Positions 1 through 10,973 of a DNA stretch of 64,000 nt are shown here, one piece after another. Source of the stretch: Romanomermis culicivorax (lineage: Eukaryota; Nematoda; Enoplea; Mermithida; Mermithidae). The first letter of the stretch is position 1; each line of letters begins with the position of its first letter. Below the pieces are notes generated by a model. That model did no database searches. It was not told the origin of the DNA and was given only the letters and a program-made list of their open reading frames with translations. The translations under genes and the position numbers were made by a program. The stretch lies in contig CAWUHX010000214.1 of NCBI GenBank assembly GCA_963922205.1, forward strand, positions 124,001-188,000, given 5' to 3'.

Positions 1-440
1 CGATAATTTTTGTGTAAAGTGACTCCGCTGTCGAAAACTCCTTCCACCGAAAGATCACAAGAATACGCATGTTTGTACTCCGAATAATTTTTTTGCGTAA
101 AGTGATCCCATCCACTGAGTTCCCTACTGTCGAAAACTCTTTCAACCAAAAAATCACGAGCATACGCTGGTTTATACCCGGGATAATTTTTTTGTGCAAA
201 GTGACCACGTCGACTGAATTCCCCGCGGTCGAAAACTCCTTCCGCCAAAAATTCGCGTAAATACGGTTGTTTGCACCCAGGATAACTTTTTTGTGTAAAG
301 TGATCGCGTCGCGTCCATTGAATTCCATGTGGTCGAGGCACCTTCCAACAAAAAATCACGAAAATACGCTTGCTTACACCCAGGATAATTTGACCGCATC
401 CATTGAATTCCCAATTGTCGAAGACTACTTCCCCAATAAG
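1..440 (-). repeat. Satellite array A, about 100-bp units
   Basis: Four to five imperfect tandem units of about 100 bp. Each contains a GGATAATTTTTTTGTGTAAAG-like block, a block related to CATTGAATTCCC, and a GTCGAAAACTCCTTC-like block. The array is cut by the left edge of the window. Its reverse complement forms array B at 7.69-8.49 kb, so the two arrays face each other. Short open frames across it are a by-product of the repetition and not genes. Confidence 0.85.
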
Positions 441-469
441 ACCACGAAAATACCTTTGTTGTTCGGGGA

Positions 470-670
470 CCATAAGTTGTGGATAATTTGTTAGAGGCGT
501 TTTGTTGCAGACATTTTGCACGCGAACATTTTGTTCGGGGATCATTTGTTGGGGATATTTTGTTTGAGACATTTTGTTGGCTATATTTTGTACGGAGACA
601 TTTTGTGTGGGGATATTTTGTTTGGGATGTTTTGTTGGAGACATTTTGTCGCGACACCTTCAAAAGGGAC
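470..670. repeat. Minisatellite with ATTTTGTT core
   Basis: About ten degenerate units of 17-21 bp built on GGGGATATTTTGTTTGAGAC-like sequence. It directly follows satellite array A and ends at the sequence CGCGACACC. Both strands read open for 60 codons or more only because the unit lacks stops. Confidence 0.8.
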
Positions 671-690
671 ATAACTTGTTGGTAACTTTT

Positions 691-1499
691 GTTTTATGAA
701 GTTTTATTTTGTTTTATTTAATACATTTTTTCTCAATGCGAACGAAAGAAATTTTGAGCTAGATAGTGCAGCCATCTCCTGTTCAGGCTTCACAAAAATT
801 TGTGCTGCACAAATCTATCGACAAAAACAGTACAAGATCAGGCATTGATATATACTACGTTAATGTTCAAAAGCAAGTGAGAAGACATTTTCCAAATGCG
901 CTCCAATTGATTTCTAGCTGAAAGAAGGTAATATCTGCTAGCTAATTGGAAACATTGGCCCATCAGCACATTTGGAGCAAAAATCGTTCAAAAAGTGTTA
1001 CTTTTATGTATACCTGAAAGCTCTAACCAGTTGCCCATTGGGTTTAAAAGCCAATTTTTGTGTCGTTCGGTCGAAAAATGTGAAAAACACGTTCATAATT
1101 AATTTTTGCTCTAAAAGTTATACCAAGCAGTGTATTTTCATTTTCTGACCGAGTATGACTCCACAAATGTCGTTTCTAACTAAAAAAATTCAATTGTTCT
1201 TTGATTTTCGTGCGACTGGGAGTTAGCCGCCGAAAACTCGACTCCCTATACGACTAGACAATTTTCAAGTATTTTTTAACGTTTCCCGCCGAAATAAACA
1301 CTCTTTGACAATTTTTATGTAGGCATCATCGATTACGAAGATACATTTACCTTTTTTCGGGCGGAAAAGCGCGTGGTGACCCATAAAAATTTGGAAAGTC
1401 GGCTTGGCTACCGCAGCTCTAAAATTTGGCTTTACCTTTTTATTCAACAAGGGTATTAGTAGGCGTATCTTTACCTAGATTTCCATAGCATATGTGTAA
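691..1499. other. No gene recognised
   Basis: AT-rich sequence with no convincing coding frame, RNA gene or delimited transposon. A 61-codon minus frame near 1.3-1.45 kb has no recognisable motif, and I do not call it. Confidence 0.5.
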
Positions 1500-1880
1500 C
1501 TGGGAGGACCCCCAATTTGGTCGAACCCATTCAATTGGGAGAAGTGCTATAGGAACCCTCCAGAAATCGGCCATATGGCTAGCCATTGGGTGACGCCCCC
1601 CAGAATTTTCCAGTCCTATGGCTAGCCATAAAATTTTGTGGAATCAGTGACCCCGGGCCCCAAAAAGGTCGCCCGATCCCCCAAATTTCGGGGCCCCATT
1701 ACGTGTATGGTCGAACCCTAAACCCAAATGTTGGGACACCCCCAACTCTAAAAAATGGGAAAAGAAGCCTTTTTTGGTCAACTTTTTGGCTTTTTTAAAT
1801 TTTTTGGTACCCCCACCCTTCAAATTTGGGGTTAACCCACCCCATCTAGTAGGACCTCTTACAGCTATGTGTGGGTGAGT
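1500..1880 (+). repeat. Dispersed repeat, CCATATGGCTAGCC family, deleted copy
   Basis: Contains the family hallmarks: a run like GGAACCCTCCAGAAATCGG, two CATATGGCTAGCCAT-type blocks, and a final GGGGCCCCATTACGTGTATG block. A further C-rich and G-rich stretch follows (1700-1870), resembling the CATACCTGTA MITE family in degenerate form. Longer relatives are at 11.76-12.15 kb and 27.09-27.70 kb. No coding capacity. Confidence 0.6.
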
Positions 1881-2074
1881 AAGATAACTTATAATTGACA
1901 TGCTAATTTCTCTGGCTTAGGCTTGACGCAAGGTTTCTAAATCGCACATAGTCACATAGGCGGGGCGAACGCGGGGCGCCCGTCTAGTTGATCTTTTTGC
2001 AAAAACCAACGTGTTATGCTCAAGTATGTACTGTAGGATAACTAGTACCTCCAAAAATCGGAGTCACCGTTTTT

Positions 2075-2440
2075 TACAAAAACAATTTTTCCACGTGTGA
2101 ACTATAGCCAAAATTTTTTCCCACATTTTCAAAAATGCTTGGTGAGAACACAGATAACTTCATCTGCACATTTTATGAAAATACCCAAACATTTTGATGT
2201 TCTTGAATTCAGTAACCGACAGAAAAGAGTTAACAGACAAAAAATTTCAACGATTGTCTGAATGTTAGTTGCGGCTGAGCATTCGGGTCAGTCACATTGG
2301 TATTATGAATGACACAATTGGTGCCTTACAACAATTATAAAACCAAAAGGCTGGAAAATGAATCTTCGCAACAATTATTCCTGAATAGAAGCTTTCAATT
2401 TGCAGTCTAAAATGACGTTTTCATCGTTTTTCAATGCAAA
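2075..2440 (+). repeat. Dispersed repeat R1, copy 1
   Basis: Related to 29.90-30.12 kb on the same strand and to 10.24-10.52 kb in the opposite orientation. Shared blocks are a CACATGAGAACC-like start, an AAAATTTTTTCC stretch, and an ATGCATTTTAGGAACATACTC-like stretch followed by CATTTTGATGTT. Copy 1 is diverged. It has no open frame of note. Confidence 0.5.
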
Positions 2441-2729
2441 AGGTCACGTCCAAAAAGTTTGGAGACCCCTGAGTGCGAGGAAAAAATTGAGAATATAGAT
2501 GAAAAATTCCGCCATGGACGGTCCCAAGGCTGGCTGAGAAAGGAGGAGGGTTGGGCGCAGGGCTAGCAATCCAGCCCCGTAAAAATCTCACTGCTACGGA
2601 AACAGCCAATGTAAGAAACCAACGATTCAGAAATCAGTACCGGAGGGCTGGTCCAACCATGATGACGACTTTGGAGCGAACCCTAGGTGTCCAGCGCCCG
2701 ATGCGTTCCAGCACCTTCAGCGCAACGTC

Positions 2730-3840
2730 TATGACGAAATTTGGAACATGGAACGAAAGAACATTGTACCCAAGTGCGGATTTAGGGGGGGAGGCAGGGG
2801 GGACCGCCGCCTCCCCGATACTTTTGAAATACGATTTTTTTCTGTACACCTATAGGCAAATTTGAAAGATTTTTGAATTTTCTGGAAAAATACTTGATTT
2901 TGAGCACCGCCCCCTCCTGAAAAAAAATTTTTGGATCCGCCACTTGTACCAATGCGGAAAACTAGCCTAGTTGCTGAAGGAATTCGACCATTACGAACTC
3001 GATATACTGGGCATCAGTGAGATGCAGTGGACCTGTTCCGGGACGATCGTCTGTGAAGGGAAAACGGTTCTTCATTCTGGTCACAGCGAACATCACGTTC
3101 GGGGTGTCAGTCTGGTGCTGAGCAAAGCAGCGTCACAGGCTCTTATGGGTTGAAAGAGGCACGCAAAGACAATGGTAATCCAAGCATACACACTGACAGA
3201 GAACGCAAGTGACCATGAAAAAGACGCATACTATGAACTCCTGCAAAGACACGATCAACGACACTCCGAGGCCTGATATAAAGATTCTTGGTGGTGATTT
3301 CGAACATGCAAATCGACGGAGATCGAGACGGGATGAACCACATAATTGGTGCACATGGTTTGGCGAGACAGACTAACGACAATGGTGAATACTAATTGTC
3401 GTTTTGCAATGCCAACAACATATGCATCCATTGGCAATTCGTAATTTCAGCACAAATGCATTCATAAAGCGACGTGGAGATCACTGGATGGAAACACAAA
3501 TAACGAAATTGACTTCATCTGCATTTCTCAGAGGTGGCGCTCGGTGCTTTCAGACATTCAAGCTTATCGCGGTGCTGACATTGGCTCGGATCATCATCTC
3601 CTGCAGTGTGCCATGCGACTACGGCTCGAGGGTCATCAAGTACGACTACAATAGCACCCTTTTGCCATCGAGAAATTGCGAGACCCAACTCTGGCCCAGC
3701 AGTATCAGGTGGAACCGTCAAATCGGTTTCAATTGTTGTAGAATGTTTCTGATGTCGAAGACCAGTGGGAGGCATTGCGGCTAGTAATGACGGAGTGAAA
3801 ATCATAGGACTCTGACATGGAATGATGCGAGAACACTTGC
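2730..3840 (+). pseudogene. LINE AP-endonuclease domain, broken
   Basis: Begins at a TKFGTWNERTLY-like block (the family usually has GTWNVRT). After the MITE insertion it continues with LDILGISEMQWTCSG and VRGVSLVLSKAA, which are characteristic of the endonuclease half of these LINEs. Weak matches to the later IGDFNA, NDNGE and GSDHH catalytic blocks can be traced around 3.29 kb, 3.37 kb and 3.6 kb in shifting frames. In an active element this domain nicks the target DNA to prime reverse transcription. Stops, frameshifts and the MITE make this copy non-functional. Confidence 0.75.
2771..2943 (+). mobile_element. hAT-like MITE, CAAGTG(G)CGGAT family, copy 1
   Basis: Starts CAAGTGCGGATTTAG and ends GGATCCGCCAC, which are inverted repeats of each other. 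It is flanked by TTGTACC on both sides (2764-2770 and 2944-2950), consistent with a duplicated target inside the LINE. Other copies are at 15576-15744 (reverse orientation) and 25854-26024. It contains a C/G-rich start and an AAATACGATTTTTTTCTGTA-like middle. It is non-coding. Confidence 0.8.
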
Positions 3841-4259
3841 TACAGAACCACGCCTGGAAGCTGATTGACGAGTGAAAAATCGTCAAATGCAAGTGAGAAC
3901 AAGCGAAATCTGAGGACGAAAAAAGGATGGCCGCAGAGTGATATCAAGACCTTGACAGACAAGTCAAGCACAGCTGCGGAGCGGACAAGAACTGGATAGA
4001 GCAGAAAGGAGCCGAAGCACAGGAGGCGGTGGACAGAAATGATATCAAGACTCTTTATCGCACATGTGAGCTTTCTGGAGTGAGGAGCAATTCTAATGCT
4101 CCAATTAAAGACAAAAACGGTAAGATCTTGCTTAGCAAGGAAGAACAAAATACACGATGGGTGGAGCCTTTTCGAGAAACCCTCAACCAGTCAGAACCAA
4201 TGGAAACTTACGCCTTTGACAACAATGCCACGAAGCCTGAGCTGGTTGTAAACTTGAGT

Positions 4260-5640
4260 ATGTTTATGACCTTGGAGTCGAAGAAAGTTATCTGGATGCT
4301 AAAGAACAACAAAGCCCCTGGACTGGACGAGATCACATCAGAATTGCTGAAATGATGGCAATGCTGGTGAGGATGTTCAAAATGAATGTTGAATTTTGCA
4401 GCGCCTCCATCGGAAAAAAGGCATGATCATTAAATCACCCAAAAAAGGCAATGCTTTCGACTGTAACAACTGGTGGGGCATCACGCTTCTCTTCGTCCCC
4501 GACAAACTCTTCTGCATTGTTTTACTGCCCCGCCTACCCGAAGCGGTGGATGAACTGTTATGAGAGGAACAAGCCGGGTTTCGCAGCGGATTGATCATGC
4601 AGTGAATAGATCTTCACTCTTCGCAGCATTATCGAGCAATGCATAGAATTCCAAAAATCACATGCAACTTTGTCGACTTCAAGAAAGCCTTCAACAGCTT
4701 CCACAGGGATTCGCTGTGGGACATTGTCAGGTCTTATGGTATTCCACTCTGATACGTCAACATATTTCGCGACCTCTATGCCAACTCTCGATGTTGCATC
4801 AAGACCAATGATGGATTCACCGAATTCTTCAGTATCAAGATAGGGTGCGACAAGGTTGCATCGTTTCACCATTTCTCTTCCTCCTTGTCACTGATTTCGT
4901 CATGAAGAAAGTGATTCAAGGTCCACGTATTGGTATCCCATGGAAGAACAACATGCGCCTAACAGATCTGGACTTCACAGACGATATAGCACTGTTGGCA
5001 GAAACAGAGCCTTCTCTCCAAGTCGTGACTATGAACCTAGCACACGAAGCAGGGGAAATTGGCTTACGGATTAGTACAGACAAGACAAGGGTCCTGAGGA
5101 TTAATTGACAAACACTGGTTCAAATTGTTATCGGACAGCATGTCGTTGAGGATGGCGACAGCTTCATCTACTTCGGAAGCATTATATCCTGCGATGGAGA
5201 TGCCGAAAAAGACGTGTGCTGCAGAATCGGAAAGGCGCTAGGAGTGTTTCAACGTTTACATCACATCTGGTCTTCACCATTGATCATCATGGCATTAGAG
5301 ATTCGCCTGTACAACACAATAATAATACCAACCACAATTTACGACGACGCAACCTGGAAGAGCACACCAATGATGCTTTTGACAGACCCTGGGCATTAAA
5401 TCCAGAGACCGCACTATGAATGATGACGTCTTTCGAAGAACTGATTCTCGGAACCTGCATGAAATTGTCACGGTGCATTGCCTGGACATATTTTACACCT
5501 TCTAAACCGACATATCCCAAACACGGCTATTCTTTGAATACCATCGAAAGAAAAACGCAAACAAGGCAGACCGTTCAACACCTGGTGGAGAACATTCATT
5601 GCCGATTTGCAAACTATTGACATCCCATGGGATGTACCTA
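4260..5640 (+). pseudogene. LINE reverse transcriptase domain, broken
   Basis: Visible blocks in order are NNKAPGLDEITSELLK (about 4.31 kb), a NVWRGITLL-type block, FVDFKKAFNS (about 4.67 kb), SRCCIKTNDGFTEFF (about 4.79 kb), and LDFTDDIALLAET (about 4.97 kb). The last is the catalytic FADD site with A changed to T. Then come RIGKALGVFQRLHHIWSS and YNTIIIPTTIY. The order and spacing match the RT of invertebrate endonuclease-type LINEs. Several frameshifts and in-frame stops separate the blocks. Confidence 0.8.
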
Positions 5641-5730
5641 GAAATATCGCCGCTGATCGAACTCGCTCGAAAGCACTTGCTACCCAATGCGCTAAAGTGT
5701 GCAGCAAAAACTGAGACTAAGGCTAAGATA

Positions 5731-6176
5731 GATGAAAAATCTCAATTTTTGGCAGAATACAGAGTGTTTGTTAACAATTACTAATGGAGTTTAGGGCAGT
5801 GTCTTTTTTGCCGGAGACAAATGAAAATTTTTCGTGGCAAACGGAATCGGGGCAGTCGTTTGTACATGTACAAACGAAAATATTATTAAATTTAATCAAT
5901 ACACGTTAGTATTTTGTGACATATTTTTATACTGTACTTCAAAACCGAGAAGATGCATTTTGAAGGACTTTAAAAGGTGAAAATCTTAAAATTTTCTGGC
6001 GCTTTGCGCCGGTTATGCGTTTAATAATCATTATTTTCTATTAGGCGCGGCCGTTAGCACATGATGAACTTCCACCTACTAATCAATGTCCAACAGTTTA
6101 TATCAATCAAGTTAGCGCGACTCATTTCGTAATTGTTAACAGTCAGTATTGCGCCAAAAATTGAGATTTTTCATCA
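5731..6176. repeat. Repeat R2 with about 46-bp terminal inverted repeats
   Basis: The left end GATGAAAAATCTCAATTTTT is repeated inverted at 6131-6176. Inside lie a GCCCCGAT/CAAACG-type region, a GTTTGTACATGTACAAAC palindrome (about 5.86 kb), the GC hairpin at 5996-6012, and a GGCGCGGCCGTTAGCA block. The right half recurs inverted at 30.46-30.61 kb and partly at 11.10-11.20 kb. The left half recurs inverted at 9.21-9.42 kb. It is a non-autonomous DNA-transposon-like unit. Confidence 0.65.
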
Positions 6177-6369
6177 ATTCTCTCGATTTTCTAGAATGTG
6201 ATTTTAGAACTTCTATTCAGGAATATTTGTTGCAGAGATTCATTTTCCAGCGTTTTTGAGAATATTAAAACTCGAAGGAACAAATTACACTCCAACAGTT
6301 TGATTTTAAGTTATTTCTTATCGTTGTGAAGGCATAAGTGTATATACGGCCATGATATATGGAAAACTT

Positions 6370-7190
6370 TTTTTTGATCCTACAGCAAACTTTACTGTAC
6401 CAAAGATGTAGGGTACCCTGAAAGGAGCAACATAAGGATAAAAACCGGGGTCTTAAAGCCAACAGGGTCTCTGCAAATTTGGAAAAACATGTAAAAATGA
6501 CACAAACACCTCCTTGGAATCTCAAAAACTGTTGGGCCTAAAATTTAGATAGTTTGTATGTGTGCATGGGGTCGACTTTCATCGGTAAATTCATGAGGAA
6601 ATTTGAATCAGGTTACTCTGCATGAGATGATAGTAACCCAAACTTTGAGTTAAAATTTTCCTCTCTACCACACTCGTAGTTTGTTTAATATTAAAATGAA
6701 GATATAAAAAATATTGCTCGTCATGAGTACTACCCATCTGCCCTAAAGGATACTGCAGAATCCACCAGCCAAAAGTACAGAACTCTCAAACGGGTGAAAT
6801 TTCCTCCTCCACTCGAGTCCTGTCACTGAGGTTTTCTGAACCATATCTCGCGCGGCTAATAACTTGAAGCTTTCAAATTTTTACAGTAACATAAACACCA
6901 TATTAGTGAAATAGTGTATATTTTCATTTTGATGCAGACCGAGTGGCTACAGCATGATTTGCAAAATCCTAAGGCAAAGGTTTGATGCAATGCCCTCTAC
7001 AACGTATCGAGTGGTAACACATATCATTGAAAATTTACTGATGGAATTTGGCCCCATGCACACCTACAAAATATCTAGATTTTGGGTTCAATAGTTTTTG
7101 ATATTCCAGGGGGGGTGTCATTGCCCATCTTTACATGTTTTTTCAAATTTGCAGAAACCCTGTTGATTTTAAGGTCCGGGTTTGTATCAT
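6370..7190 (+). mobile_element. Foldback-type element FB1, copy 1
   Basis: The first about 220 bp (CTGCAAATTTGGAAAAACATG ... TGTGCATGGGG) recur inverted in the last about 220 bp, leaving a short unique middle. An almost identical copy is at 36.08-36.86 kb. The outer block ACCAAAGATGTAGGGTACCC at the left is missing from the right end here, so this copy is truncated on the right. The outer block alone also occurs inverted at 10028-10076. It is non-coding. Confidence 0.75.
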
Positions 7191-7689
7191 AGGTGGCGCG
7201 ACAGCGTCAACCTATGATATACTTGGCCCCCAAATTTCATGTCCTCCCCCTAGAGCCAACACGGTAAGAGCTGGAACCTTCGGGTTTTTTGCATAATATC
7301 GGGCATAAGGGCAAACTATGGGGTGCCTTTTGTCATTTCGCCTCTATCTGCAAGTGGTGCTCGGTGGGGCTCCCAAAAACAGGTAAAAAACGCTCTTTTT
7401 TAGGCCCCCCAGTTCCACCATGCCCAGCAATCGGTGTGCCATATCCAACCTCCATACTTCGGCCTAAGCATCTTGGGCGTGTAATCGCAAATGCGATTCT
7501 TTTTTGAAATATGGCCTCAATTCAATTATATGGTTGTCCAAAGTGCCGGAAAACGCCAAATTCCCCAATTTTGTTACATGATACTTATGGGTTCAAAAAA
7601 ATAATTTTTTGCAGCATAATGCACTACTAATTTTTTATCAGTTTCAAAAAAACCTGTAGCCTTATTGGGATTCTCGGGCTGCAAGGGTT
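7191..7689. other. No gene recognised
   Basis: Only a small inverted pair (ATCATAGGT/ACCTATGAT, about 7.18-7.22 kb) stands out. No coding frame with recognisable motifs is present. Confidence 0.5.
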
Positions 7690-8490
7690 TTCGACCATTG
7701 GGAATTTGATGGACGCGGTCACTTTACACGAAAAATTATCCCGGGTGTAAACAAGCGTATTTCCGTAATTTTTCGAATGTGGGGAATTCCATAGACGTCC
7801 CCACTTTACACAAATAAATTATCCACGGTGTTAACAAGCCCACTGCGGTAATTTTCTTATGAGGGGATTTTCGACCATGAGGAATTCAATGACCGTGATC
7901 ACTTTGCACCAAAAATCATCCCATGTGTAAACAAACGTATTTTCGTAATTTTTTGTTGGAAGGGGTTTTCGACCACGGGGAATTGGATGAATGCGATCAC
8001 ATTACACAAAAACTTATCCCGGTTGTAAACAAACGTATTTTCGTGATTTTCCGGTGGACCGGGTTTTTGATCACGGAGAATTTGATGAATGCGATCATCT
8101 TACAAAAAAAACTATCGCGGGTGTAAACAAGCGTATTATCGTGATTTTTTATGGAAGGGGTTTTCGATTGCGGGGAATTCAATGGATGTGTCACTTTACA
8201 CAAAAAAATTATTCCGGATTTAACCAAGCCTGTTTTCGTGAGTTTTTCGTGGGAGGGGTTCTCGACCTCTGGGAATTCAACGAAAGTAATCACTTTACAC
8301 ACTAATTTATATTGAGTGTAAACAAATGTATTTCTGCGATTTTTGAGGGAATGTTTCTGACCATGGGGAATTCAATGGACGGAGTCAGTTTACACGAAAG
8401 AAGTTATTTGTGTGAACAAAGGTATTTCTGCGATTTTTTGGGTTGAAGGATTCTAAACCATGAGGAATTCAATAGATATGGTCACCTTTC
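7690..8490 (+). repeat. Satellite array B, about 100-bp units
   Basis: Seven to eight degenerate units of about 100 bp, each with GGTTTTCGACCATGGGGAATT-, CACTTTACACAAAAA- and TTATCCCGGGTGTAAAC-like blocks. It is the exact inverse of array A at the left edge of the window. Unit similarity falls towards 8.49 kb. Overlapping open frames on both strands are repeat artefacts. Confidence 0.85.
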
Positions 8491-8658
8491 AGTATCTCTA
8501 CAACGTTTTTTAAGTACTATGCGGTTTACACATCCTTTACTTTTGCCGGAGGTGAGAATTCGTTGCTTGAAGCTTTTTTTATTGTTTTTTTGAAGTGCAG
8601 ATGACCAAATTTAAAACTTCAATGTGCTTCTATGAAAGATGTCGTGCATGGTTGAGGC

Positions 8659-8838
8659 CAGAGCGCCCCATGGGGAGGGGTATGAGAGGGGTATTACCCC
8701 TACCTAAAGTCCTTAAAATCGATCGCTGGCTGCCTAATTTTGAGACAAAATGACGTGCTTAGTGGACATTTAGCTACAGTACCCCCGAAAATTTTCAATT
8801 TTACCCCTACCTGAAAAATCTGACCTTGGGGACCTCTG
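8659..8838 (-). mobile_element. hAT-like MITE, CAGAG..CCCCA family, copy 1
   Basis: A 180-bp element with ends CAGAGCGCCCCATGG and CTTGGGGACCTCTG (inverted repeats), flanked by a perfect 8-bp duplication GTTGAGGC. The interior ATTTTGAGACAAAATGACGTG and the GGGGTATTACCCC palindrome are shared with copies at 24.49, 27.77 and 31.56 kb and with the larger element at 13.15-14.94 kb. An 8-bp duplication fits hAT transposition. Confidence 0.9.
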
Positions 8839-8864
8839 GTTGAGGCCCACTAAAAAGAGGTGAA

Positions 8865-10013
8865 CTAGTTTATTAGAAAATGCCCCGATGGGGCAGAAAA
8901 AAGGAGAGTATACTTGCTTCGATAGTTGCCATGCTAGAAAAAGAAGTGGACTAGATTTTTGAGAACATGGGTCAAAGTTGGAAAAAATTCACTTTCTTTA
9001 TATTGGATTTTCATTCTGTCTCAAAAAAATTTTCTATGTCTGTGAAGAAGTATATTCTGCAGCATCGTGCATTTTGTCCTTCCTCTGGCATTAACTACAG
9101 AAAAATTTTTCTAAATGAAAATTATATGCACATGATTTCAAATGTAAAAAACTGGTAAACCAATAGCTTTCTAACTCCCGACCAATTCAAAACTCCTGCC
9201 TAATAATGATTATTAAAGTTATAACCGGTGCGAAGCGCCGGAAAATTTTGAGATTAGGAACTTCTAAAATGCACCAAAATGCATATTTTCTCTGCCTTAT
9301 CTCCTCCCTAAATGGGAAAGAGCCGTTTGTACATGTACAAATGACTACTCGAATTTCGTTTGCCCCAAAAAATTTTCATTTGCCTCGGGCAAAAAAAACC
9401 GTGGGTTGCACTAACATTTTCGAATAATTTTCTTATCTCTAAAGCGAATAAATATTAAAATGTCTGCAATTCCCAAACGTGAAATCAAATCTCAGTATTA
9501 GTTAATGCTGAAGTGAGTATTGTTTGTGCACTGGAAAAGAATAATTTGGACATTGCGATTAGCTCAAACTCTGGATCAGCAATTTAATCCTGATGTTGGG
9601 TTAGTGCAACCAACCTCATGTTTCTTTATAGTTCTGAAAATGACTATTATATGCCTGCATCACTATTTTTCAGCTAGTGTGAGAGGCAGGAGTTTTGAAT
9701 TGGTCGGGAGTTAGAAAGCTATTGGTTTACCATTTCTTTACATTTGAAATCATGTGCATATAATTTTCATATAGAAAAATTTTGCTGTAGTTAATGCCAG
9801 GGGAAAGACAAAATGCACGATGCTGCAGAATATACTTCTTCACAGACATACAAAATTTTTTTGAGACAGAATGAAAATCCAATATAAAGAAAATGAATTT
9901 TTTCCAACTTTGACTCAAAAATCTAGTCCACTTCTTTTTCTAGCATGGCAACCATCGAAGCAAGTATATTCTCCTTTTTTCTGCCCCATCGGGACATTTT
10001 CTAATAAACTAGT
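8865..10013. mobile_element. Foldback element with about 339-bp arms
   Basis: Left arm 8865-9203 starts ACTAGTTTATTAGAAAATG. The right arm (about 9675-10013) is its near-perfect reverse complement, differing by a small number of substitutions. The roughly 470-bp spacer holds a GC hairpin (9225-9241) and an inverted fragment of repeat R2. Each arm contains a 63-codon open frame, the two mirror images nearly identical, which follows from the inverted repeat and is not evidence of a protein. Confidence 0.9.
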
Positions 10014-10556
10014 ACCTATATGGCTTGTTCCAGGGTACCCTACATCTTTGGTATAGTGCAGTTTGTTGTAGGATCATAATTAATCTTTCTTAAATGCACG
10101 TGCATGTATGTGTGAAGGTTCATTTTCCAGCGTTTTATGAAGTGAAAATCCGAAAATTTTACCGGCGCTCTATGCTGGACTAAGAAATGAATAAAATTGG
10201 ATAATTGTAATCGGAACTGCAGAAATGTTGATAGCGGATAAATTCACGAGAACTTTATTGTTAAAATGCTTTCTGCTTCTGTAGAACGCAAATATATTAT
10301 TAGTCAGCTCAATTTGACTGACCTGACTAGAATTTTCTCATTTTTCCCTCATTTTTGTAGGTTACTAACTACAAAAACATCAGAATGCTTGGGTATGCTC
10401 CTAAAATGCAGAAAACAGCATCCGTGGCCGCATTGTAAACGTTTTTAGAAATGTGGAAAATTTTTGAGAAATGATAAAAGAAATTTTGGGTTTGGTTCTC
10501 ATGGGGAAAAAAAGAAGAAAAACCGTGGTTTGAAGCATCATGATCAATCAGATAAA
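10014..10556. other. Repeat fragments, no gene
   Basis: Contains the outer block of the FB1 foldback family (10028-10076, inverted), a decayed GC hairpin (10162-10178), and an inverted copy of repeat R1 (about 10240-10525) ending in GGTTCTCATGGGG. No coding frame. Confidence 0.6.
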
Positions 10557-10564
10557 GCGCACCC

Positions 10565-10965
10565 CAGTGATCGACCGGGTACCCGGGCCCGGTTAGGCCC
10601 GGGCCCGGTGGAAAATCCACCAGGCCCGGGCCTGAGTAAGCTGTTACGTATTATGCACGTTTAGAACAGTGGATATGAATATGATACACTACCGATTTCC
10701 TGTTGTGTGTGACTCGTTCATCAGGTCGTATTATTGCCATTTACCAACCCAACCTACTATATTCCCTGACTTGTTATTGTTGTCAGTTGCAAGTCCCAAG
10801 TCCCAATTTTGCTTGAATGAATGGAGTATACTATTTTATAATTTTTTGTTGTTAGTTGTTACATAATGCAAGTAGTGTTTATATTATAGACTACTTATCA
10901 GGCCCGGGCCCGGTGAAATCAGTCAGGCCCGGGCCCGGTAAAATTTGGAGCCCGATCGATCATTG
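10565..10965. mobile_element. hAT-like element with GGCCCGGGCC clusters
   Basis: Ends CAGTGATCGACCGGG and CCCGATCGATCATTG are inverted repeats. Flanks GCGCACCC (10557-10564) and GCGCAACC (10966-10973) form an 8-bp duplication with one mismatch. Two clusters of GGCCCGGGCCCGG palindromes lie near each end. They are striking in this AT-rich DNA and typical of subterminal repeats in hAT elements. The middle is AT-rich and non-coding. Confidence 0.8.
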
Positions 10966-10973
10966 GCGCAACC

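Larger units (their letters stand above)
2551..5690 (+). mobile_element. Decayed non-LTR retrotransposon (endonuclease plus reverse transcriptase)
   Basis: The plus strand carries, in order, an AP-type endonuclease region (about 2.73-3.8 kb) and a reverse transcriptase region (about 4.26-5.64 kb). They are spread over all three frames with many stops and frameshifts, as expected of an old LINE copy. Motifs of the craniofacial-development-protein-2-like endonuclease/RT group of invertebrate LINEs are visible. I do not assign a clade. The copy is interrupted by a short hAT-like MITE at 2771-2943. I cannot see a clear poly(A) tail or target-site duplication, so the ends are approximate. Confidence 0.8.

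Noticed and set aside
172..672. 166-codon minus frame at the left edge
   Set aside because: Made of satellite and minisatellite units lacking stops; peptide is repetitive.
8967..9918. Two nearly identical 63-codon frames in opposite orientation
   Set aside because: They are mirror images caused by the inverted arms of the foldback element, so similarity is not evidence of protein selection.
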